DNA of 64,000 bases from Acanthornis magna. Its lineage: Eukaryota > Chordata > Aves > Passeriformes > Acanthizidae. Numbering within the stretch: position 1 is the stretch's first letter; the number at the start of each line of letters is the position of its first letter. This document shows, in pieces, positions 10,701-20,560 of this stretch. The notes under the pieces are model-generated. The model was not told where the DNA came from, did not search any database, and saw nothing but the letters and a program-made list of their open reading frames with translations. Both the position numbers and the translations under genes were made by a program. The stretch is taken from NCBI GenBank assembly GCA_036785705.1, contig JAWUZG010000001.1:992001-1056000 (forward strand), in the 5' to 3' direction.

Positions 10701-13700
10701 CCGAGATCACCAAGTCCAACCTTCACCCAAAAACCACCTTGCCCACTAAACCATATCACCAAGAGCCACATCCACTCATTTTTTGGAACATTTTCAGGGA
10801 TGGTGCCTCCACTCTTTCCCTGGGGAGAAATTATCTGATCCCCACATCGTTCCTGCAGCGTAAAACAACTTCTCAACCTCTTGCCTGATGTGATGAGCAG
10901 TTGTGCAGCTGAATTTTAGCCCCAAATCCAATTTCCCCAAAGCTCAGAGCACCTCAGTCTAAGGTGAATCCATCTCTGTCATGGGGTTGACTTTTCACAT
11001 ACACAGATTGAGGCAATTCTACACTGAGCTTATTGTCTGCAGACTTATTTCATTCACATCAAGCTTGCAAATATATATTCAACACACTCTTTCAACAAAA
11101 AGCACAAAAAATCAGACATAAAAATGAGACATAAACTTCCCAGCACCCCAGAAAACAGAAATCTCAGTAAAGGACCATTATTTCTTTGCTGAACCAGTGA
11201 AAAAACCACAGATGTGAAACACAGCACTTGCAAAACAAGTGCTTTCGTTTGCGTTGCACTCCAGAACGCCAGGCTTAAATAAACAAACCCTGGAATGTGA
11301 ATGGACTGCCCGATGGATGGGATCAGACAGTCACCCCTGGTGCGTCCCCGCTGACGGCTGTGGAATTCTGCCAGGGATTAATCTAACCCCGGGGTCCTGA
11401 AAAATGAAATAGCAACTGTCTTTCCCGGGGAGCAGCTTCCACTGTAGCTGGGAGAGCTTTTCCTGGAGGATTTGCTGAGTTCAAACAGGGAGCAGGATCT
11501 TTCGTGAAGCAAATGTCACCAAGGCAGGTGGCAAAATGGCACCCGGCCAGGGGGCTTGTGAAGGCAGAAGCCACTTTTAAAGGGCAGAGTCTTTTTATAT
11601 CTCAGAGGTATATATAATTTCTGAAATATATTCTCGTCAATTATAAGTTGCTGTAACACTTCCAACTGTATGGAGGTGTGGTTTGTTTTTTGTTCAGTTG
11701 GGTTTTTTTTTAAGATTGTATTTTAATATTCCAGAGTCCCTTTTACAAAATAAGCAAGTGGAAAAACCTAAAAGGCTGCCCAAGATCTGTCCAGAACTTC
11801 TGAAATTCTTCAGGATGATCTTGCTGTGACACCCTCTGTCCCAATGATCTTTTCATTATGGCTGGTTGACAAAGGACAGCTTTTGGCATGAATCCAAAGT
11901 CAAACTGCCTGTTTTTGGAAACCAAACACATTTATCATCTCTTCTGTTTGCAAAAACCCACCCAACTAACCAACCAAAACCAAAAACCCCTCACGCTGCT
12001 AATACTAAACATAGAAACACAGAATGGTTTAGGTTGGAAGGGACCTTAAAAACCATCCAGTTCCATCCCTCTGCCATGGGCAGGGACACCTTCCACCAGA
12101 CCGGGTTGTTCCAAGCCCTGTCCAACCTGGCCTTGAACACTTAGACCTAAGCCCTGCCCTGCCCAGCAATCATGTTTGCCCCGAGAAACATCTTAATGGC
12201 CAAATGTCACTCCTACTCCTTGGTCATGCCAAAATTTTAGCCAAAATTCCCATATCAGGGAACCAGTATATACATAAATATAATGTATATGTGTACGTAA
12301 TGGGATTAATATATATATTTTAATGCCATTACAATTGAGTAGCAAGTGCTTTGTCAAACCAGGGAGCCAGAGAGCAAACTATGACCAAAAAATAATAATC
12401 ATGAGGCAGGGATAAGACAGAGTTTAGTGGTGGAACTGGCAGTGTTGGATCAACAGCTGGACTTGATGGTCTTGGAGGACTTTCCCAACCTTAATGATTC
12501 CATGATTCTACCTCAAATATATTCAGCTAATGTTTGTCTGGAGACCTTCTGCCTTCCTGAAGCCTGTTAGAGCATGACAGCTCCTTGGAACGGTCATGTC
12601 GAGAGCATTCCTGGCATTCAGAGTCAGGCTCATCTCCCCGAGCGTCAGACAAGTACTCAGAGTGGTCTGTCTGGGCAGGGGAGAGCACGGGGCTTTTCCA
12701 GGCTGTGATTCACCACTCTCATCAGGGATGTGTTCCTCAGGCTGGGATTGCTCAAACATCAATATCCTGAATTACAGGGCAGATATATCCCATGGTGGCC
12801 TCACTTTTTTTAGTCACTTTAAGGTAAAGTTGGCCATCCACACATTTAAACACCGTCCAACAGCAGCAGATTAACACCTCCCAAGGATGTTTCAGCCCAC
12901 CTTAAGAGGGGAGTCTGAGGTGAACCAGCCCCAGGAGGTTTACTGATGTGAGGAGTCCCTCTGGCTGTCCCACCATGCTCTTAGCAATCACTGGATGAAA
13001 TTTCATCCCAACAAACAGAAACCTTCTAATAGCAGAAAGTCACTTTTCCTATACTCAGCCTTCACTAATGGAGGAAAGTTCCGTCAAGCACAATTTTTTA
13101 TTTCTTGTGGATACTGGACTTATTATAATAATAATTAAAATAATTATAATTATTATAATAATTATTAAAATAACCATAATTGTTACAATAATAATAATTA
13201 CTATTATTTATTCTGAGAGGCACAAAAATTATATCCCTTAGTTAGTACTTTTGTGTTTGTTGGATACCAGAAAACACTTTCAGCTCTGTGTCAGACAAAT
13301 AAATATAGGTCCGTTCTGACCAAATTGATTTTACTCACTTTTGAACTGACACAGATTTCAATTTGAGTTATGGCTTTCAAAAGCTTCATTAAAGCAAACA
13401 GCCAAGCTCTGCACAGAGCTAAAATAGAACGTATTTTCTGATAAAAGTAAAATCTTAGGGATATCTTGTCATGCAGTATTTTCTTTCCTTTTGAATTTAC
13501 TATTCACCACATCTTCCATTATTATTTAAAGTATCATTTAAGGCAAGACAAAGTTCAATGTGATAAATGCTTACTCTTAAACAAAAAATGAACCCCAGTG
13601 AAATACTGAACTATTTTAAAATTCTAATTTTTTTAAACTACTTTAATATCCTCTGGGGATTAGAGTCATGGAGATTCTCAATGAATAGGGATTTCTGAGT

Positions 13701-14684
13701 GGATTTTATTTTTTAAACATTCACAGCAATCAAATTAGAAATTTATCAAATAATTTAAGCTAAATAGCAGCCAATATGAGTAATTCCCTAACATTCAAGG
13801 TCTTGCTCTTAATGACTCTTCAAAAGCACAACTGGAGAACTTTTAATTCTTTTACTGGAATTATTTTCATGCATAAGACATATAAGAAATGTTTTCCCAA
13901 GTAGGGCTCATCAGCGTTGTTCAATCAGGAAAAATGTGCAACAATCCTGTATCCAGACACAGCAAACAGCTTCTCAGGAGGTTTCATTTCCAAACCTTTC
14001 ACACAGCACAGCAATTACACAGAGAAATTAACTCTCTCTGCAAAGACTGGACTGTTTTAATGCCTTTTTTAAATTATGGAAATGGCTGGGTCTATCAGTT
14101 CCCAAAAAAAAAAAAGTGATTAACAAAGACGGTCTTGCCAGAATATTTTAGGACACTCAGATTTCACCTGTCTGGAGTCCCACTGACAAACCAACAGCTG
14201 CTCATGGCAGGGTGAAACCAAATACAGCTCAGCTCATCTGCTCTGTCACATGCTGGGACTTGTAATGCAGCTGATAATTACCTCAAACTGAAGACACTGA
14301 TTTGTTGGGCCTCATCTCAAAATCAGATTGCCTTGCATACCACACCAAACCCAGACTTGCACCGCGCTGGGACACAAAAAGGACTTCACAAACCCTTATA
14401 AAGCGGGGTTGGAACTGGATGATCTTGGAGGTCTTTTCCAAGCCAACCTATTTTATGGTTCATTCTATGATTTACCAGCGTGTTTCCTACACGCAGGAAA
14501 TGCCACAGCAAGGCACAGAAATTACTTATAAAAGCCCCCATCCGCATTTAACCCCTCCCCACTTACCTGACTCCACGGCTTCTTTAACCATCACGGCACA
14601 GTAGGGGTTAATCACCTCCCCCTGGGACGGCAGGTAAGGGCCACTGTCATAGTTGGACAAACCAATACGCAGGAAGGGAGACAT
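1620..14684 (-). CDS. PRKCQ: Protein kinase C theta, N-terminal 400 codons over ten exons (3' part outside window)
   Basis: Novel-class (diacylglycerol-dependent, calcium-independent) PKC, known in mammals for signalling at the T-cell synapse towards NF-kB, AP-1 and NFAT. The joined exons (see the exon entries) give 118+200+61+163+32+86+130+110+124+176 = 1200 coding bases with no stop and matching phases at every junction. Layout: C2-like region about residues 1-123; C1A zinc finger 160-209 (H160, C173, C176, C190, C193, H198, C201, C209); C1B 232-281 (H232, C245, C248, C262, C265, H270, C273, C281); V3 hinge about 282-386; kinase start at F387 with glycine loop GKGSFG 394-399. There is no indel against my memory of human PKC-theta through C1B; the hinge is about 7 residues longer. 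PKC-delta was considered, but the C1B and start-exon sequences match theta. The catalytic part lies left of base 1. Confidence 0.96.
1796..3154 (-). other. PRKCQ intron 10
   Basis: 1359 bases with GT-AG ends. I see no repeat family and no extra exon. Confidence 0.9.
3155..3278 (-). CDS. PRKCQ: PRKCQ exon 10: V3 hinge
   Basis: 124 bases, acceptor CTGCACCCCAG, donor G|GTAATT (phase 1). It encodes residues 301-341: [20 protein letters not shown], then a diverged part [15 protein letters not shown]. In mammals the matching part is a proline-rich motif (PPxxPxP type) that associates with CD28 through Lck. Here prolines remain at 321, 323, 329 and 334 but no PxxP spacing exists. The flanking splice phases are normal, so this is a real coding change and not an exon mistake. 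Confidence 0.93.
3430..3539 (-). CDS. PRKCQ: PRKCQ exon 9: end of C1B, start of V3 hinge
   Basis: 110 bases, acceptor TTCTTTCAG, donor CAG|GTAAAT (phase 0). The split codon 264 (G+CG) is Ala. It encodes C265, H270, C273 and C281 of C1B, then the hinge start [19 protein letters not shown] (282-300). The helical character of that last stretch is typical of the family. Confidence 0.95.
3540..4192 (-). other. PRKCQ intron 8
   Basis: 653 bases, GT-AG. Nothing recognisable. A small local duplication around 4003-4040 (several cctcct/ggagga blocks) is the only internal structure. Confidence 0.9.
4193..4322 (-). CDS. PRKCQ: PRKCQ exon 8: first two-thirds of C1B
   Basis: 130 bases, acceptor TTGTCTTGCAG, donor G|GTGAGT (phase 1). 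It encodes residues 221-263: [12 protein letters not shown], then the C1B core with H232, C245, C248, W253 and C262. C1B is the high-affinity phorbol/diacylglycerol site in novel PKCs. Trp253, in the position known to raise DAG affinity, is present. This is the strongest single match to PKC-theta in the window; I see no difference from my memory of the mammalian exon. Confidence 0.97.
4323..5400 (-). other. PRKCQ intron 7
   Basis: 1078 bases, GT-AG. It contains an AAT/AAC-rich low-complexity stretch at about 5345-5395 directly after the exon 7 donor. No repeat family or gene was recognised. Confidence 0.9.
5401..5486 (-). CDS. PRKCQ: PRKCQ exon 7: end of C1A and inter-C1 linker
   Basis: 86 bases, acceptor CTGTTGCAG, donor ATG|GTGGGT (phase 0). 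It encodes residues 192-220: C193, H198, C201 and C209 complete the C1A zinc sites. The linker then ends SRETM. Thr219 of this linker is conserved; in mammals it is described as an autophosphorylation site needed for synapse targeting (from memory). The donor GTGGGT is somewhat weaker than the other donors here. Confidence 0.94.
5584..5615 (-). CDS. PRKCQ: PRKCQ exon 6: 32-base micro-exon in C1A
   Basis: Only 32 bases, between acceptor TTATTTCAG and donor C|GTAAGA. It completes W181, then encodes [10 protein letters not shown], with one base (C) of codon Gln192. It carries the diacylglycerol-binding loop and zinc ligand C190. It is followed by a 97-base intron (5487-5583). Skipping this exon would shift the frame (32 is not a multiple of 3). 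It is invisible to an ORF search; phase and residues on both sides support it. Confidence 0.93.
5616..6201 (-). other. PRKCQ intron 5
   Basis: 586 bases, GT-AG. It holds one CR1 fragment near its 5' end (about 6031-6165); nothing else is seen. Confidence 0.9.
6031..6165 (-). mobile_element. CR1 LINE 3' fragment
   Basis: aatcacggaatc, ggttggaaaagaccttt and agtccaacactaagccacatcc are the reverse complement of a CR1 3' end. Confidence 0.88.
6202..6364 (-). CDS. PRKCQ: PRKCQ exon 5: pseudosubstrate and first half of C1A
   Basis: 163 bases, acceptor TTTTGCCCCAG, donor TG|GTAAAT (phase 2). It encodes residues 127-180. The autoinhibitory pseudosubstrate-like segment is [13 protein letters not shown] (143-155), where alanine 148 stands in the phospho-acceptor place. 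C1A then begins at H160 with C173 and C176. The exon ends within the Trp181 codon. C1A binds diacylglycerol or phorbol ester at membranes; all zinc ligands seen here are present. Confidence 0.95.
6728..6782. repeat. TA/CA-rich microsatellite
   Basis: Alternating purine-pyrimidine sequence (acacaaacacacgtgtatac, then acatatatatatag). It is a possible Z-DNA or cruciform former and likely length-variable. Confidence 0.75.
7400..7700 (-). mobile_element. CR1 LINE 3' segment
   Basis: Reverse complement of the body also seen at 1078-1320: cctgtcaggagctgtgcag, aaggtccccctgatcccctt, cccagctccctcagcctctc, ctggacatgctccagcccct. Its sense ORF is a fragment only. Confidence 0.93.
8017..8077 (-). CDS. 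PRKCQ: PRKCQ exon 4: end of C2-like domain, GC donor
   Basis: A 61-base exon encoding [20 protein letters not shown] (residues 107-126) plus one base of codon 127. The acceptor is CTCAACCAG. The expected frame forces the donor to be G|GCAAGT, a GC-AG type site at 8016-8015. With it, codon 127 becomes GAT (Asp), as in mammals. The rest of the donor (AAGT) matches the strong consensus that GC donors usually need. It is too short for ordinary ORF finding and was recognised from the residue pattern and phase. Confidence 0.93.
8078..9175 (-). other. PRKCQ intron 3
   Basis: 1098 bases, GT-AG. No repeat family or extra exon recognised. The open frame that runs from exon 3 to about 8894 is translation of intron. 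Confidence 0.9.
9176..9375 (-). CDS. PRKCQ: PRKCQ exon 3: core of C2-like domain
   Basis: 200 bases between acceptor TTGACAG and donor GGTGAGC (phase 0). It encodes residues 40-106, including [17 protein letters not shown] and the end GKTEIW. This phosphotyrosine-binding-type C2 region is calcium independent in novel PKCs. Codon 90 (9226-9224) is AAG, lysine, inside the local string VELKVLAER; in mammals this position is Tyr90, a reported Lck site. Open reading continues past both splice sites in the raw sequence, but the extension resembles no PKC. Confidence 0.96.
10670..10885 (-). mobile_element. CR1 LINE 3' fragment
   Basis: atcatggaatcattaaagttg, aaagacctccgagatcacc, agtccaacctt and the later tggtgcctccactctttccc and cagcgtaaaacaact form a reversed CR1 tail and adjoining segment. 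Confidence 0.88.
12009..12142 (-). mobile_element. CR1 LINE 3' fragment
   Basis: aaacacagaatggtttaggtt, gaagggaccttaaaaacc, ccatgggcagggacacctt and tccaacctggccttgaacact: reversed CR1 3' end. Confidence 0.93.
12419..12512 (+). mobile_element. CR1 LINE 3' fragment
   Basis: agtttagtggtggaactggc, gtcttggaggactttcccaa and ccttaatgattccatgattc: sense CR1 3' end. Confidence 0.9.
13118..13205. repeat. AAT/ATT-rich low-complexity tract
   Basis: About 88 bases of ttataataataattaaaa-like sequence, largely self-complementary. Easily melted DNA; no sign of a mobile element. Confidence 0.9.
14396..14475 (+). mobile_element. CR1 LINE 3' fragment
   Basis: ggttggaactggatgatctt, ggaggtcttttccaagcc and ttcattctatgattta: short sense CR1 end, about 90 bases downstream of exon 2 in the transcription direction. 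Confidence 0.88.
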
Positions 14685-14692
14685 GACAAGTC
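14567..14692 (-). CDS. PRKCQ: PRKCQ exon 2: start codon exon
   Basis: The acceptor (TTTGGCACAG) lies just right of 14692. Eight untranslated bases follow, then ATG at 14684-14682 with G at -3. The protein starts [13 protein letters not shown], as in PKC-theta; the 39 complete codons equal the mammalian count, which fixes this start. The donor is G|GTAAGT, phase 1, and the split codon with the next exon gives Glu40. This is the beginning of the C2-like domain. The middle (residues 14-21) is the most diverged part: it lacks the cysteines I recall from the human protein. The 5'UTR must continue in an upstream non-coding exon. Confidence 0.95.
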
Positions 14693-15038
14693 CTGTGCCA
14701 AACAAAAGACAGGCGACACTCGGCAGAGAGTCTAAAAATTGCCCTGGTTTTGACCAGCCCCTTATCTCCGTCGGACAGCGCGACGCGGCCGCTAGTTATC
14801 CATCCAGCTCTGACTTCCTTCCACGGACTGACCCAGCGCTGCTGGATGTGCCCGAGGTAGTGCAACTCAGCTGTGGGCTTAACCACGCAGCTGAACTCAT
14901 CACAGGGCTGGAAAAACCCACGAGAGCGGCTCTGGGCACTGATGACTTCACGCCGACCGTCGGGAATGAGGATGACAACGCACGGGAGTCAAATCAGAGC
15001 TTTCTTGGCTTGGGATAAACCTCTGCTGTACTTTGTGT

Positions 15039-15050
15039 TGAGTCACGTCA
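15039..15050. promoter_or_regulatory. AP-1/CRE-like composite motif
   Basis: tgagtcacgtca holds a perfect AP-1 core (TGAGTCA) overlapping a CRE-like half (ACGTCA), 350 bases upstream of exon 2 beside a CpG-enriched patch. Such motifs occur by chance; there is no functional evidence. Confidence 0.25.
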
Positions 15051-15334
15051 CAAAGCTGAGTTCTATGGGAATAGAGAAGGGTTTGGGAATACTCCTGGAA
15101 GCCTGCAAGCTGAACATGAAACTGTGAAATAACTGTGTACTATTTATACACAGCATGGAGAGGATCTCGGGCATTCCTGGGTGCTGAACCATATTCACAA
15201 GTGAAGCTATAAAGAGAAAATTCAGCTCATATGAACCACACTGTATAGACAGTGAAACTAAAACCCCCACCAAAGAAACACGACCTCGGGATTATTTTAA
15301 GCAGCTGAAAACAGAAACAAATAAAATAAAGATG

Positions 15335-15452
15335 CCAGGAAACACTACAAAATTTTGGGCTGAAACACTACAAAACCTTTGGGCTGAAACACTGTAAAAC
15401 CTTTGGGCTGAAACACTACAAAACCTTTGGGCTGAAACACTACAAAACTTTC
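15335..15452. repeat. 24 bp tandem repeat, about 4.5 copies
   Basis: The unit gggctgaaacactacaaaac + cttt starts at 15357, 15381, 15405 and 15429, exactly 24 bases apart. Only one unit has an internal difference (actgtaaaa), plus degenerate flanks. The near-identity suggests recent expansion. Confidence 0.95.
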
Positions 15453-17102
15453 TCAGCAAGCTCTTTCAAAGCTTTCAGAAAGAAGATTTAGTGAAACCAG
15501 AAATTATTAACTGCTCTAGCTAATCATTGTCCCATCTGGGCCCAAAACAGATTTACCACCCAACTTTTGTCTCATCATCTGAGCTTGTCATTCCTGGGTT
15601 CTCTTCCAGCCAATGGGAAGTAAGAGGCACTTTGAACTCAGCTGCAGACGTCTGTCTTGGACCACCAGAGTCAAAAGACATCAGTGCTACCATCAGCTGT
15701 TAAATATATCAACAATGACACGTTGTTCGGGCACTACAGCAAAAGGTTGAATGACTTGTGGTGTGGGATGCAGCCAAGCCTCTTCTCCATTTTACACATA
15801 AAAAATGCTCTATCTCAAGGACAGCTTCCGTAGCCTCACACAGAAGAAGTTCTGGATTCTTTGGTGGGAATAGCATCTTCTTACCTGTAAATGGTATCTT
15901 CCTGACAGATAAGATCAGTCTCTGAGAGTGGCTTCTCTTTTCATCACAGTTTTGGACAACATGGGAAGGATTTTCTCAGCTGAAGGAATGAGGATAACTG
16001 CTCCTCTGGCTGGGCTGGCTTTAAAACCTGCCTCTCTTTCAAGGAGACAGGAGCCAAGACCATCAAGGAGAGAGGAAAACTCGAGGAACCAAGATGTAGC
16101 CCTTTGCTTGAGTGTCTTCTCTCTTCCCCGGCAGTGTGGAGCGTTGAGTTTCCATCAGCCCCTTGTACAAAAGTCTGGGGCAGCTACAAAACCCAGAGCA
16201 ACTTCCTGTCAGCACATGGCCAGGTCATGGCAGGTTGTTGTTCCTCTTGGATCTGGTGAGATCTTCTCCTTCTTCCTGTTTTATAAAACAAACAGCTGCA
16301 GTTAGTGCAGGGACTGGAGCAGCAACTCTTCTGGCCGAGCATTCACAAACACTGAGCACTCACATTCCAGCATTTTCCAACGCAGACGGCTCACAAAGCC
16401 AACTGTCCGTGTTCTCTGACAGAGATTTTGCCTTCCCAGGTGGTTTCCCTAAATTTTCTACTCTACGTAAGTTCAATTTATACAATAAACAATATCTGAA
16501 GACTCTCATTCCCATTTGAGGTCCCAGGTACATTAGCCAACAATTGGGCTGAGTTTTCAGGAAAACAGCAAAAAGTCCCAAACCTGCTTGGATACTGCAC
16601 TTAAAAGAGAAGAAAACCATCGGTTTTCCAGGGAAGACAGGATGGACAGAGAAAGAGAAAAATATCCTGTGACTCATGTCTACTGTGTATCCCTAGGAAT
16701 GCACAGGTCATGGACCTCTGCATGTGGCATTGCCCTCAACAAATGAGGAAAACATCAGCACTTCCCAGAAACATCAGCGAATTCCCAGGAGCTGGTGGGG
16801 AAGGCAAAGCACCAGCTGGGGCTGGATATATAGGAGATTAGGACAATCCTGTTCTCCTCTGCATGAGGGCAGCATCTCTGAAGGATATTTCACATTAATC
16901 AAGTGCCTGATGAAGCTGCTTTGGAGAGCCACTTGCATTTTGATAGATCCTCAAGCACAGGTAGACCTGTGGCACTGCAAAATACAGTGAGTGATTTATG
17001 AGTGCTCCATGGGTAGAAAAGGCTAAAATGTCTCCCTCAACTGTCAGAAGCAGAGAAATCTGATCCAATTGAAAGAGAAAAAATCTCTTCTGTGGAAAGA
17101 AA

Positions 17103-17265
17103 CATATATATATATTTTTCCTCTCTGTGTATAATGAACAAATAATAAGTAATTTATTAATAAATTTATCGACATTTATGAATAAATAATAATAATTTAT
17201 TATTATTTAGACATTTCCTTTGTTTTAAAAAATAAGAAGATAAAAGATAAAAGATAAAAGGAAAA
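17103..17265. repeat. AT-rich simple repeats incl. (AAAAGAT)n
   Basis: tatatatat, then a self-complementary taataaattt/aataataatttatta block (17145-17212), then three copies of a 7-base agataaa unit at about 17235-17262. Low complexity only. Confidence 0.8.
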
Positions 17266-18014
17266 ACACATCAAAGAGTCCCTCGCAGCAGAAGAGAAAT
17301 CCAGGGAGTTGTATGTTCTGCAGTATCAGTGTGGAAAGCTAAACATGGCCAAAGACTAAAGCCAACAGCCAAAACATCTTCATTGTGCCTCTGTGTGTGA
17401 ACTGAAATGTCCTCTCTGCCTCTACCATTCTCCACCAATTCTGGCCACTGCTGGGCTAGAGAAGATTATGATCCTCTTTCAAATCCCCAATTCCTACACC
17501 TCTGGCTTTAGGAACCTGTTGTTCCACAGGCAGGAGCAGGAGGAATTGCAGGGGGTTAAGCATTCCCTGACGAGGACTTTCAAAGTTCACCTTTAAAAGC
17601 TCAGAGTGCCAGTCAGAATTATTAGTCAATGTGCTGAACATCTAAGGAGTGTTGCTAAAAGAACCCAAAGCATTTTTGATCCTCAGCAATAAAATGTGGT
17701 CACACTATTGGCTCAGGTACTAAAGAAATAAAATTAAGGCTAAAAGTCTGAGTTGGAATTCACATTTCAATTAAATCAATGTATTCACAACACAGTTAGA
17801 ACTGTGAAAGCATCTTGTCCTGCTACGTACTAAATATTCTAAATATTATACTAAATACTCATATCATTGCTCCAGAAATCACTGCTTAGGTGTGCCACAG
17901 ACACCTGTTCAGGTCTGTGGATTGGCTCCCTGAACAGTGACACTTAAAACTTTCCTTAATCTTAAATGCTGGATGGTTCTTCCCACCCCTCCAGTGCAAT
18001 ATTTCATTTTGGTT

Positions 18015-18160
18015 CTGCGCAATCAAGCACTTCCTGATCAGGTATCCCAGAGATGTTGTGGAATCTTCATTTCTGAAGCATTCAAAAGTCATCTGGGTGT
18101 GATCCAGGGAAAATGGCTCCTGGTGTCCCTGCTCAGACAGGAGAGGGGGACAAGAAGAGG
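18015..18160 (+). mobile_element. Old CR1 LINE fragment
   Basis: Diverged CR1 body: cccagagatgttgtggaatc, tgaagcattcaaaagtcatc, gatccagggaaaa and ggtgtccctgctcagacagg match the sense consensus layout around the end of the reverse transcriptase and the 3'UTR. It lacks the tail. Confidence 0.7.
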
Positions 18161-20513
18161 TCACTTCAAAGCTCAAACAGCCTATGGCTCTCTGAAGACA
18201 CAATGGGATGGGTCTCACCAAGACCCAGATGTCTACAACATCTGCATCCCCATGTCAGGCAGTCAGCTGGGCTCGTGAGGGAGGAGCAGAGAGGAACTGG
18301 AACCCTCAGACCCTGAGCTGGAACCACCAGTGTGAGATTTCCCTCCTTCGAGAGCAAATGGGAACACCTGGGAATGATCTGTTCACATGAAGCACCTTCA
18401 CTGTAAGATCTGGCTTTGATCAGATTCCTCAAGCCATTAAAATGTCAAAAGATCCCTTCAATGAAACAAATCTGACAGACTTGTGCTGAGATTTCACATA
18501 AACCAGTTCATTGCAGGAGATGCTCTGCACCCTCCAGCAAACAGGTGAGGATTTTCCACCAGCTCCAAAGCACTTGGGTTTGGCACGCTGGGAGTGAGCA
18601 CTGATGAACCAACAGCTGCCCTAAAAAGCCTTGCAAGGGCTGGCTCAAGCTTGCTAAAACCAGAGTTTGCTGCTGTACCAGCCTCGTGTGAGCACTCTGC
18701 CCTGGGGTGGATTTCTTTACCCTTCCCAATAAATCAGACACATAACTGGTTTCCTGCTTCTCTCCCACTGTCTTTCCTGCAACCACCTTGGCTTTGGCCC
18801 AAACATCTGTTTTCCAGGTCAGATTTCCAGCGTTTGCCACTACAGGACTGCTACTTGGCTGGCATCCACAGCCATAAACAATTAAGGAACAACACAACTC
18901 AGCTCCAGCACGGCTCGCTGTAATAGCAGCAGTTTAATTTAACACCAGAAACAGCTGCAGTGGATATGGAGAGTGTCTGCTTAATTTCCCAGTGGAAAGG
19001 ATACTGTGAGGTATCTGAAAACGAAGGATGAAATGCAGATTTCTGTGAGAGGCCACCTGCAACCTCTCCTCCAGTGAAACATTCAGCACGGTGTAATTTG
19101 GGTTCAGCAACGCTGCACCCCACTTTGCTGGCACAGGAGAGATTTTCCCACTCTGGAGAACAATGCAACATATGGAAATCATTCCCAGATGTTATTAGGA
19201 AGTAATAAACTCCTTAATATGCTTAATTAATTGTGGTTAAGTAGAGAGGAAGAAACGAGCTCTTGGTCCCAGCCAGCGGAAGATCTGGATGGAGGACAGC
19301 TGCCTGTGGTGGGATTTGTGCTTTTGCCGTTCACCGACTGAAAATGGATGCAAGTATGACACAGTAAAGATGGTAATTAACTGAATAAGGGCCAGCTGAA
19401 AAGGGAAATATTTCTGGATTTGAGATGCTGCTTTCCTAATGTCATCAAACTCTCATTTTCTTGAGGTCAGAGGGAACATTTCCATCTCCCAGTCCAAACT
19501 GTGCTTGCAAAATGAGTTCATAATCTCCAGATCAGCATCACCAAGAGGGAAAGGATCCAGGAGTTATATCTGAAGGGAATGAACTTTCTTTCACCCTCTT
19601 TCCAAGGCATCTCCCAGCAAAAAAGGCAGGTCCTGACCCTGCAGAGATCTGTTTGTAAGGCTGGTGGAGGTGCACATGAGCAAAACACACCCTAAGGCCT
19701 TCCTGCAGATTTCAAGAGCAACACTGAACACCAGCAGCGATGGCTGAAGTCCCTGGCTCTGTGCCCTGTCTCCTCATGTCCCACAGACCAAAGAGTAGGG
19801 AATGGCGATCTAATAACTCCCCAGAGCCACTCATTTTGGGTGCCCATATCAATTGTTGCTTCAAAGAGATCAAACCAGCCTGTCCATGAAGGAGGACGTT
19901 CAGAACCCCTCTGGGTGCCACCCAACATTTCTTAGACCTTCCTTTCACAAGGATGTGGGTCAGAGGAGGAGGGGAATCTGCAGAGCCATTTAATTTTCCC
20001 TCTCTTCATAATCAGCCACCCCATCTTCACCATCTCCCAAAGGCAGTGGAGGGACAGGGGAAGGCAGCACAGGACGAGCAGTCTCTGATGTGACTGGGAC
20101 AATACCAGACCCCACACAATAAAAGAGTCGTCCAGAACTTCATGGAACCACTTGATTTCAAAACAGAGGTGATGCTTCCCACACAAACCCCTTCCCATCA
20201 CTTACAGACACAGAGGGCCAGGGCAGTGCATTACTTTGCCCTCTGGAAATGAGGCTTTTCTAGGACCAGGGATGGACATTTCTCTTAAAAACCCTCTGGG
20301 CTGTTGTGTGATGCTGTGTTTGGAGCAAGCTGTGTGTATTGGCGACAGGACCTGTCTCCTATACACAGCCTACAAACACTGTGTGGACTCTGCTGAGCTC
20401 AGGAGTTTATTTCTGTTGCATTTGTGGTGCACAAGGCAAGACCAGAGCCTCAGGTCTATTTTTGGGCTGTCAACATGATTAAGCCGCGGTGGAGTTAACA
20501 CAGGTGAACAGAT

Positions 20514-20560
20514 TTACAGATTTACAGCTGTGGAAAATCAGATTTACAGCTGTGGAAGGG
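20514..20560. repeat. Short tandem duplication
   Basis: cagatttacagctgtggaa occurs twice (with an additional partial cagattta) within about 45 bases. A local slippage product. Confidence 0.75.

Larger units (their letters stand above)
9376..14566 (-). other. PRKCQ intron 2
   Basis: 5191 bases, GT-AG. It holds four CR1 fragments (10670-10885, 12009-12142, 12419-12512, 14396-14475) and an AT-rich AAT tract at 13118-13205. Between them (9376-10669, 10886-12008, 12513-13117, 13206-14395) I see no exon or RNA gene. Confidence 0.88.

Noticed and set aside
13118..13205. Replication origin or matrix attachment site
   Set aside because: Only AT-richness supports it, which is not enough in a vertebrate genome.
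1620..14684. Assignment to PRKCD or PRKCH instead of PRKCQ
   Set aside because: The start exon ([11 protein letters not shown]), the C1B exon and the hinge (EPQGISWE) match theta in particular.
15335..15452. CRISPR-like array
   Set aside because: The units are directly adjacent without spacers, in a vertebrate intron.
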